DNA from: a bacterium
GTDB lineage: Bacteria > Patescibacteriota > Minisyncoccia > Minisyncoccales > UBA10102
DNA: 5,889 nucleotides
Direction: 5' to 3'
Assembly (NCBI GenBank): GCA_030647175.1
Contig: JAUSJU010000003.1
Span: 1-5,889, forward strand
Part shown: positions 1-4,931 of the stretch, piece by piece
Layout of the letters: each line of letters starts with the position of its first letter
Position numbering within the stretch: the stretch's first letter is position 1
Position numbers and translations under genes: made by a program
Notes under the pieces: generated by a model
What the model was told of the DNA's origin: nothing
Database searches by the model: none
Seen by the model: only the letters and a program-made list of their open reading frames with translations

Positions 1-652
1 AAGACGGGTATCCAACCTTCTGCTGGAATGAACGGATCTTCAAAGCCAGCGAGCTGTCATTGGTGGCAACCATCCCTCCATATACGCAAGAGATCACCTT
101 GTCCCGGGAAAAACTGAAAAGGGCTGCTTTCCCAAAGGTTCCCACCTTTCTTCCTTTATACGAAGCTCCCAAAGCATGGGCGCAGTCTTCAATGAGAATG
201 AGGTTGTGTTTCCTGCATACTTTAGTGATCCTATCCAGATCTGCTGGTATGCCAAAGGTATGCTGCACGAGAACCGCTCTGCTCTTTGGAGTAATCTTCC
301 TCTCCAGATCGTTTGGATCCATATTGAAATCACTCTCCTGGCAATCCACATAGACAGGACGCAATCCTGACCATTGAACAGGGTTGGGAACCGCATTACA
401 GGTAAACGCCTGTATCAATACCTCGCTCCCCTGCTCTAACTCAAGGGATTGGAGGATTGCCATCAGAGACGACCTTCCGCTATTCATTGCAACAGCAGAC
501 TGGACTCCAAGATAGTTCCGGAAAGAATCTTCCAGTTCTGCAATTTCTTTTCCTTTCTGCCATTTCCACGGCTGAAATATTAAACAAAAAGCCAACCAAA
601 TGTCATCTGCTTCAGTATTGGGAGACAACGAGATGGAGATTGGTTTCATCAT
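1..652 (-). CDS. DegT/DnrJ/EryC1/StrS-family PLP aminotransferase, C-terminus off left edge
   Basis: A PLP-dependent sugar-aminotransferase-type enzyme (fold type I). Family members usually transfer an amino group from glutamate or glutamine to a keto-sugar nucleotide for surface glycans. Reading the minus strand from 652 gives 217 open codons to the window edge. Visible landmarks are NSGRSSLMAIL near residues 57-67 (the family's NSGTxAL cofactor-phosphate region), QAFTCNAVPNPV near 81-92, IEDCAHALGA near 154-163 with Asp156 as the expected pyridine-nitrogen ligand, and FSFSRDKVIS near 179-188 with Lys185 as the expected Schiff-base lysine. Full family members are roughly 370-400 residues, so about 40 percent is missing to the left. 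The ATG at 652-650 overlaps the TGA of the MurF-like gene as ATGA; a second ATG at 649-647 follows directly. No Shine-Dalgarno site precedes it, so translation is probably coupled to the upstream gene. The family call is firm. The substrate cannot be read from the sequence; glycan or peptidoglycan-linked work is inferred from the neighbour. Confidence 0.88.
   Translation of the reverse strand, partial: MMKPISISLSPNTEADDIWLAFCLIFQPWKWQKGKEIAELEDSFRNYLGVQSAVAMNSGRSSLMAILQSLELEQGSEVLIQAFTCNAVPNPVQWSGLRPVYVDCQESDFNMDPNDLERKITPKSRAVLVQHTFGIPADLDRITKVCRKHNLILIEDCAHALGASYKGRKVGTFGKAALFSFSRDKVISCVYGGMVATNDSSLALKIRSFQQKVGYPS
649..652 (-). other. ATGA stop/start overlap, murF-like gene to aminotransferase
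   Basis: The minus strand reads ATGATG at 652-647. The first ATG overlaps the TGA of the MurF-like gene. The preceding CTATTGCC holds no Shine-Dalgarno site. It is the same junction design as the other overlap in this operon and supports one co-translated transcript. Confidence 0.75.
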
Positions 653-2268
653 GGCAATAGTTGAGACGTAAGTCTCAGAGGAACTCTTCCTTCTAAAAGC
701 ACGACGTCTCCTTCCTTGCATAGCGCCTTAATCTTTTCATAGATCTCTTGGGGGTTTTCCATGAAAAGAATACTTTCTTCCTTCATGCCAGATTCCTTTG
801 CCCCCTGCTGTATATCTTCTATTCTGTCTCTTGAGGTGAGGATGACAAGATCGCACACTTCAGCTATCTTCTTCCCTATCCTTCTGTGCACTTCCTGGGA
901 AGCCTTGCCTAACTCAATCAAACAAGGCATCACAATGACTTTCTTCCCTTTCCAGAAACCAAGATGTTCTATGTCAGCCAATACCCCGTCAGGATTTGCA
1001 GAATACGAGGAATCAATCACCTCAAATCCATGCGAGCTCTTTTGCGCCCTCAGACCATTCAGCTCTTGAGGGATGTCCTTGCATGCATTGGCAATATCCC
1101 GCATACTCATGCCAAGGTTTTTGGCGCAGGCTATCGCTACCAACAAATTCTGCACATTATGTTTCCCCCCGAAAGGAATGTGGAACTGAACTTGTTCTTC
1201 TTCCACGTGAACTTTAAATGCAAGACTATCCTTCTTTTCTTGAATATCCTCTGCAAAAACCTCTGTTTTTTCTTTCGCAGAGCAGAATATCTGGGACTGA
1301 ACCTTTGCATCTTTCATCTGCGCTGTCGCATTGGAACGTATCAGGTCATTGTCTGCGTTCAGAATAGCTACGCCTCCCTGGGGAAGATCTCTAATAAGCT
1401 CGAATTTTGCCTTGATGATGTTCTCTTGAGACCCGAAGGTCGCCATGTGCTGCTCGTTCAGGCCCGTGAGTATTCCCACAGAGGGCCTCGCTATGCTGCA
1501 AAGCAAATGGATGCCTCCTTTCGTGTATGCCCCCATTTCGCATACGAACACTTCATGGCTTTCGTTGAGTTCCTGCAGGATGCATCGAGAAATCCCCACC
1601 TCTGAATTCTGATGCTCTTTGGTCTTCAATACCTTGAACTTCTTGGAAAGAATGAGGGCAAGAAATTCCTTTGTTGAAGTCTTCCCGTAGGATCCCGTGA
1701 TCCCCACCACCTTGAGCGAAGGAAATTGGGCTCTCTTTTTCTTTGCCTGTTCAATGATCTTTCTTCTTCCCAATACGGCAAACGGCTGGAACACCAAAAC
1801 TACAAGAGAAAATATCAGAGGAGAAACGATATCAAAGAACAGAAGCCAGGGAAGAAGAGAATCAGCTCCGAGGTTGGTATCCCAAAGAAAGCGAATGAAG
1901 AACTTCAAACACAAAAGTCCTCCGAAAAGGAGAAATAACGTCTTTGTAGTGAGTACCGGTTTGAGAACGTTCTTCTTGAATACGTGCAGGAGAGCCCGCC
2001 CTGCCTCAGATATGTAGAACAAGAGAGTGACGGGCCAGATCAAAGGAAATATGACCGAAACTCCCCATAGAACAAGTTTTCCGAAGAAAAGAGGGTTCAA
2101 AAAAATTCGTTCCCCTTTGAAGGTACGGAAGTGATCAAGGAACCTCCCGATGTGGTATTCTTTGAGCTGCCAAAGGTACAGCCAAAAGAACAGAGAGCGT
2201 AATTGGGATATCCCCCATAGAAGAAGGACTGCTGCAAGAAAGATTTTAGAATCGACGGAAAGCGTCAT
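649..2268 (-). CDS. murF: Membrane-anchored MurF-like Mur ligase
   Basis: ATP-dependent amide ligase of the Mur family, 539 residues, closest to MurF (UDP-MurNAc-tripeptide plus D-Ala-D-Ala). Residues 1-165 hold about four hydrophobic segments (near 8-34, 61-87, 109-128, 139-165), then a basic linker. The ATPase domain follows: P-loop GITGSYGKTSTK at 189-200 (Lys196), EMGAYTKGGI at 244-253, GLNEQHMATFGS at 269-280, AKFEL at 287-291 with Lys288 as the likely carbamylated lysine, ILNADND at 302-308, and GGKHNVQN at 367-374. The C-terminal domain has VIDSSYSANPDG at 417-428, matching the DDSYNANP region of MurF, and IELGKASQEVHRRIG at 451-465, matching MurF's LELG...H..G. Oddities: the usual MurF N-terminal substrate domain is not recognisable, GDM of GDMLELG is replaced by MPC, and the terminal KGSR motif reads EGRVP. 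The ATG at 2268 overlaps the hydrolase stop by 4 bases. CapB/PgsB-like and MurT-like ligases were considered, but the C-terminal domain favours MurF. The Mur family is certain; the exact substrate is not. Confidence 0.88.
   Translation of the reverse strand: MTLSVDSKIFLAAVLLLWGISQLRSLFFWLYLWQLKEYHIGRFLDHFRTFKGERIFLNPLFFGKLVLWGVSVIFPLIWPVTLLFYISEAGRALLHVFKKNVLKPVLTTKTLFLLFGGLLCLKFFIRFLWDTNLGADSLLPWLLFFDIVSPLIFSLVVLVFQPFAVLGRRKIIEQAKKKRAQFPSLKVVGITGSYGKTSTKEFLALILSKKFKVLKTKEHQNSEVGISRCILQELNESHEVFVCEMGAYTKGGIHLLCSIARPSVGILTGLNEQHMATFGSQENIIKAKFELIRDLPQGGVAILNADNDLIRSNATAQMKDAKVQSQIFCSAKEKTEVFAEDIQEKKDSLAFKVHVEEEQVQFHIPFGGKHNVQNLLVAIACAKNLGMSMRDIANACKDIPQELNGLRAQKSSHGFEVIDSSYSANPDGVLADIEHLGFWKGKKVIVMPCLIELGKASQEVHRRIGKKIAEVCDLVILTSRDRIEDIQQGAKESGMKEESILFMENPQEIYEKIKALCKEGDVVLLEGRVPLRLTSQLLP
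2265..2268 (-). other. ATGA stop/start overlap, hydrolase to murF-like gene
   Basis: The minus strand reads ATGA at 2268-2265: ATG starts the MurF-like gene and TGA ends the hydrolase. The bases before it (ATTTCTCCAGGC) lack a good Shine-Dalgarno match, so reinitiation by the terminating ribosome is the likely route. Confidence 0.8.
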
Positions 2269-3047
2269 GCCTGGAGAAATTGCGTTATGGCTTCTATGAA
2301 CTCTTCTGGAGCTTCACGGTGGATACTATGCCCTACTCCTTTGAATATGCGTACTGAGGAGTGCGGAATGCCTCTCTCAATAATGGACGCATCTTCTATG
2401 GGAGTGATCGCATCCTTATCTCCCCAAAGAATAAGAGTTGGGCATGCAATCTTTGGGAGTACATGAGCGAGGTCTTGCCGGATGACCTTCTCTCGCACCT
2501 CCTTCATGATCCCTTTCGTATAGAGATAGTCCTGATTTCCAAGAATCTTGTATGCAATCTTCTGCAAAAGAGGATGGAGAACGCTCAAAGGCCATACGGA
2601 GAAAATTCCGTGGATCAACCTAGACACAATCATAAATGCTTTTCTTTTAGGAGCCGGCCTCCTCCTGACTACGGCTGCCGCAGATAGAATAAGCTTCTGC
2701 ACTCTTTCTGGGTACGAGGAAACAAACTGCACGGCAACCTGTCCTCCGAACGAACCTCCAAGAAGAATGAATGATTGAGCTCCAATGGAGTCAGCAAACT
2801 TCTTAACCAATTGGGTGTAGTCTTCCACTCCCCATACCGCAGAAGGAGGCTGAGATTTCCCGAATCCCGGAAGATCAGGGGCGATGGCCTGATATCCTTT
2901 ACCGGCTAATTTCTCTAGAGCCTCCGCCCATGAATCAGACCCTCTCCCCCATCCGTGGAGAATAATAAAAGGGGTGCCTTGCCCGGCACGCTTATAATTC
3001 ACCTTCAGCCCGTCTATCTCTATTGTCTGCTCTTGGTAGTCGCCCAT
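2265..3047 (-). CDS. Alpha/beta-fold hydrolase, substrate unknown
   Basis: A soluble serine hydrolase of the alpha/beta superfamily, about 260 residues, the usual size for single-domain members, with no signal peptide. Counting from the ATG at 3047: oxyanion-hole region HGWGRGSDSW at 31-40, PDLPGFGKS at 57-65, nucleophile elbow GGSFGG at 97-102 with Ser99, WGDKDAITP at 208-216 with Asp212 as the likely acid, and GVGHSIHREAPEEF at 237-250 with His240. The cap region (about 125-185) is basic and hydrophobic (VRRRPAPKRKAF), which may favour a lipid or membrane-proximal substrate; that is inference. Two starts are possible. GTG at 3059 adds four residues; ATG at 3047 is chosen because it is ATG and sits downstream of an AGAGAG stretch, though the 11-base spacing is long. 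It is the first gene of the operon and its TGA overlaps the next ATG. Such hydrolases span esterases, lipases and C-C hydrolases, so no reaction is assigned. Confidence 0.85.
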   Translation of the reverse strand: MGDYQEQTIEIDGLKVNYKRAGQGTPFIILHGWGRGSDSWAEALEKLAGKGYQAIAPDLPGFGKSQPPSAVWGVEDYTQLVKKFADSIGAQSFILLGGSFGGQVAVQFVSSYPERVQKLILSAAAVVRRRPAPKRKAFMIVSRLIHGIFSVWPLSVLHPLLQKIAYKILGNQDYLYTKGIMKEVREKVIRQDLAHVLPKIACPTLILWGDKDAITPIEDASIIERGIPHSSVRIFKGVGHSIHREAPEEFIEAITQFLQA

Positions 3048-3074
3048 TGAAAAAGACACTCTCTATGGTAGAGT
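3047..3074 (+). promoter_or_regulatory. Candidate sigma70-type promoter for the small membrane gene pair
   Basis: TTGAAA at 3047-3052 (5 of 6 to TTGACA), a 16-base spacer, then TAGAGT at 3069-3074 (4 of 6 to TATAAT). This places initiation around 3081, upstream of the ribosome binding site at 3094. The match is imperfect and rests on spacing and position only. Confidence 0.3.
3061..3073. repeat. Short palindrome between divergent genes
   Basis: CTCTA-TGG-TAGAG, a perfect 5-base inverted repeat around a 3-base centre. It overlaps both candidate -10 elements of the divergent promoters, so it could be a shared operator. At this length it could also arise by chance. Confidence 0.3.
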
Positions 3075-3093
3075 CAAAATAGGACATTTACAA
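3065..3093 (-). promoter_or_regulatory. Candidate promoter for the hydrolase-murF-aminotransferase operon
   Basis: On the minus strand, TTGTAA (3093-3088) and TACCAT (3070-3065) are separated by 17 bases, each matching 4 of 6 consensus bases. Initiation would fall near 3058, which would leave only ATG 3047 as a start with any leader. It is a weak candidate, offered because a divergent promoter is required somewhere in this short gap. Confidence 0.25.
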
Positions 3094-3100
3094 GGGGAGG
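3094..3100 (+). promoter_or_regulatory. Strong ribosome binding site, first small membrane gene
   Basis: GGGGAGG ends 6 bases before the ATG at 3107. It is a near-ideal Shine-Dalgarno site, the best in the window, and it fixes this start. It is good evidence that the short reading frame after it is a real gene. Confidence 0.8.
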
Positions 3101-3106
3101 TCTTAG

Positions 3107-3319
3107 ATGGAGTGGATTGCTTTTCTCTACCTTATTGCAGGCGTATTCATCGCGTTCCTTACCTTTATGGGTGAAGAACCTCTATCTCTTTGGAAAAACA
3201 TAGTTTTGGTGATTCTTGCACCACTCGCAATTGGGCTTGCTCTCCTCGTCTGGTGCATTTCTATTGCGTTAGGGCTTGTCGCTCTCTCGTACGAGAAGAT
3301 GAGGCTCGCAGTACGATGA
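3107..3319 (+). CDS. Small two-segment membrane protein, unknown function
   Basis: 70 residues, not recognised as any named family. Two hydrophobic segments fill most of it: about residues 3-21 and a long one at about 31-61. They are joined by a short acidic loop (MGEEPLSLWKN), and the tail is basic (YEKMRLAVR). By the positive-inside rule both ends should be cytoplasmic, with the acidic loop outside. There is no cleavable signal and no obvious catalytic residue. The strong GGGGAGG site 6 bases upstream, placement on the opposite strand from both neighbouring operons, and a second membrane gene 10 bases after its stop all support a real two-gene transcript. It could be a membrane-stress, small transporter accessory or scaffold protein, but nothing in the sequence selects among these. 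A holin-like or toxin role is possible from size alone and is not supported by context. Confidence 0.7.
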   Translation: MEWIAFLYLIAGVFIAFLTFMGEEPLSLWKNIVLVILAPLAIGLALLVWCISIALGLVALSYEKMRLAVR

Positions 3320-3324
3320 AAGGG
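3319..3324 (+). promoter_or_regulatory. Ribosome binding site, second small membrane gene
   Basis: AAAGGG lies 8 bases before the ATG at 3333 and 5 bases before the alternative GTG at 3330. The spacing favours the ATG. The site overlaps the last base of the preceding stop codon. Confidence 0.5.
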
Positions 3325-3332
3325 AAAAAGTG

Positions 3333-3626
3333 ATGTGCATCCTCCTTCCCGTTCCAGAGCTTTCGGTAGGATTCATTCTTTTCGCGATAGCAAGTATCTG
3401 GATTCTTGGAATCATTTCTATTCCAATCATACTGCGCGAAGATTGGGATGGCATCAAAAGAAACTGGGCCATGTTTGTATTCTGGCTTCCTGTCATCATT
3501 TACGCAGTTGGGTGGACGCTACGGGCAATAATTTGGAGCCTCTTTGACTCTTTCGGATGGACAGTATGGAAAATAGCCCTGAATTTCTTTGACTTTCTTG
3601 AAAACAGGGTCCGAAGCAGGAGATAA
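3333..3626 (+). CDS. Small membrane protein with amphipathic tail, unknown function
   Basis: 97 residues from ATG 3333; GTG at 3330 would add one. No family is recognised. Two hydrophobic segments lie at about residues 11-34 and 45-70. They are linked by a short charged loop (REDWDGIKRNW) and followed by a Trp- and Phe-rich, probably amphipathic stretch (FGWTVWKIALNFFDF, about 74-88) and a very basic end (ENRVRSRR). The second half is rich in tryptophan (six between residues 38 and 79). The basic tail suggests a cytoplasmic C-terminus with the amphipathic helix lying on the membrane. It follows the 70-residue gene with a 10- to 13-base gap and is probably co-transcribed and possibly a partner of it. 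Its TAA lies in the loop of the terminator hairpin. Function is not assigned. Confidence 0.7.
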   Translation: MCILLPVPELSVGFILFAIASIWILGIISIPIILREDWDGIKRNWAMFVFWLPVIIYAVGWTLRAIIWSLFDSFGWTVWKIALNFFDFLENRVRSRR

Positions 3627-3642
3627 CCTCTCCTGCTTTTTT
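3614..3642 (+). terminator. Rho-independent terminator of the small membrane gene pair
   Basis: AAGCAGGAGA (3614-3623) pairs perfectly with TCTCCTGCTT (3629-3638) over 10 bases around the loop TAACC, followed by a run of six T (3637-3642). The 5' arm is the last codons of the upstream gene, the loop carries its TAA stop, and the T run overlaps the serS stop codon (TTA at 3641-3643 on this strand). On the minus strand the same hairpin is followed by CGGACC, with no T run, so it should act mainly on plus-strand transcripts. Confidence 0.88.
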
Positions 3643-4930
3643 ATTCCTTCCCTTGTTTTATTACCGAGACGCCTACATATTTTTGGAGAACCTTGGGTAT
3701 GCGTATGGATCCGTCTTTTTGCTGATAGTTCTCAAAGATTGCTATTGGCATACGGCTCATAGCAATTGCGGTGGCGTCTATCATGTGCACAAACTCAAGT
3801 TTCCCTTCTCTTCTCTTTACCTTCGTATTCAAGCGCCTCGCCTGAAAGTCAGTCATCAAATCCGCGGTATGGGTTTCTCTGTATTTGTTCTGGCCCGGCA
3901 TCCAGCATTCAATGTCTATCTGCCTGGCATCTGGAGCTCCCATGTCTCCCGTGCACGCAATCACTACTTGGTAAGGGATCTCCAAAGACTGCACGAGATA
4001 CTCCTCAATGGCAATGAGGAAATTGTGCTCTTTCAGGGAGTTCTCGGGAGCCACGAACGACTCCATTTCCAGCTTATCAAACTGATGCACCCTCAATATC
4101 CCTTTGGTGTCTTTTCCGTAGGATCCCGCCTCTCTCCTGAATGCCGTTGAAAATCCGATGTACCGTAGCGGAAGATTCTTTTCTTCCAACACTTCGTCCA
4201 TGTGCATAGAACCTAACGTGTGTTCTGCTGACCCCACAAGATACAGATCATCTTGAGGAAGGTAGTACCGTTCATTCTTGTCGCTTTCTGAAAGCCGCGC
4301 CATCTTGCGGAACACTTCAGGCCGTATCATTACAGGCGGCACAACAGGAATGAAGGGCTTTGGAGAATAGTTTTTATCTATCGTCTCTGCTATCTTCTTG
4401 AGGATCTTTTCTGAAGAGAGCACCTCAAATACGTATTGCACGAGAGCGAACTCCAAGCGGACCGCTTCCCTTTTCAAGAACGCGAACCGTGTTCCGCTTA
4501 CCTTTGCAGCCCGTTCAATATCAATAATATCTAACGCTTCTCCCAATGCGACGTGGTCTTTGGGCTCAAAGTCAAACTTTGGAACCTTGCCCCAGCTACG
4601 GATAACTTTATTTTCATTCTCATCTTTTCCGACAGGAACATCTTCTGCCACAACATTGGGAACCTTCCAGAGAAGATCTTGACATTGGGTTTCTAATTCC
4701 TCGAGCTCTGGATCCAATGCTTTGATCCTCTGCTTCAATCCCTGCGCCTCTTGGATGTTGTCTCTTCCAAGCTTGTTCTGACTGGCTTTCAAGGCCTCAA
4801 CCTCTTGGATCTTTTTTCTTCGCTGTTCGTCGAGCGAAAGAAGCTGATCAAGATCAACTGCAACACCCCTATCTTCAATAGATTTCCGTACCTGATCTGT
4901 ATGCTCTCTGATGAATTTGATGTCTAGCAT
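3641..4930 (-). CDS. serS: Seryl-tRNA synthetase
   Basis: Charges tRNA(Ser) with serine in the cytoplasm through a seryl-adenylate. It has 429 residues, a normal length. The N-terminal tRNA-binding coiled-coil arm spans about residues 28-90 (DEQRRKKIQEVEALKASQ and following heptads), ending at VPNVVAEDVPVG. The class II core follows: LVGSAEHTLGSM at 231-242 (the TxE loop, here S-A-E), motif 2 at 264-290 with FRREAGSYGKDTKGILRVHQF, IDIECWMPGQ at 338-347, and motif 3 at 384-413 with TAIAMSR, FENYQQKDGSI and IPKVL. One difference is that the segment usually reading SSCSNxxDFQARR is THTADLMTDFQARRLN (354-369), so the common Ser-Cys-Ser-Asn signature is absent while DFQARR is kept. The ATG at 4930 follows the lysS TAA by one base (TAATATG) with no Shine-Dalgarno site, so coupled translation is likely. 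The identification is certain. Confidence 0.97.
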   Translation of the reverse strand: MLDIKFIREHTDQVRKSIEDRGVAVDLDQLLSLDEQRRKKIQEVEALKASQNKLGRDNIQEAQGLKQRIKALDPELEELETQCQDLLWKVPNVVAEDVPVGKDENENKVIRSWGKVPKFDFEPKDHVALGEALDIIDIERAAKVSGTRFAFLKREAVRLEFALVQYVFEVLSSEKILKKIAETIDKNYSPKPFIPVVPPVMIRPEVFRKMARLSESDKNERYYLPQDDLYLVGSAEHTLGSMHMDEVLEEKNLPLRYIGFSTAFRREAGSYGKDTKGILRVHQFDKLEMESFVAPENSLKEHNFLIAIEEYLVQSLEIPYQVVIACTGDMGAPDARQIDIECWMPGQNKYRETHTADLMTDFQARRLNTKVKRREGKLEFVHMIDATAIAMSRMPIAIFENYQQKDGSIRIPKVLQKYVGVSVIKQGKE

Positions 4931-4931
4931 A

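Noticed and set aside
94..396. Minus-strand open frame of 100 codons at the left end
   Set aside because: It lies in a different frame from the continuous aminotransferase reading frame (652 to the edge), which shows clear PLP-enzyme motifs. The 100-codon frame shows none.
663..676. Inverted repeat GAGAC-GTAA-GTCTC near the end of the MurF-like gene
   Set aside because: A 5-base stem inside coding sequence with no T run after it in the direction of transcription. It is too weak for a terminator, and the next gene overlaps this one.
964..1605. Plus-strand open frame of 213 codons
   Set aside because: It is fully antisense to the ATPase and C-terminal domains of the MurF-like gene, with no ribosome binding site and no recognisable domain.
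3269..3499. Minus-strand open frame of 76 codons across the small membrane genes
   Set aside because: It lacks a good ribosome binding site and spans two plus-strand genes that have ribosome binding sites and a terminator. The hydrophobic pattern belongs to the plus strand.
3107..3626. Holin/lysis or toxin-antitoxin interpretation of the small membrane gene pair
   Set aside because: No phage, endolysin, integrase or antitoxin-like gene is nearby, and neither protein resembles a known toxin or holin. Size and hydrophobicity alone are not enough.
3653..4150. Plus-strand open frame of 165 codons
   Set aside because: It is antisense to the conserved catalytic core of serS and has no recognisable domain. 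Conservation of serS explains the open frame.
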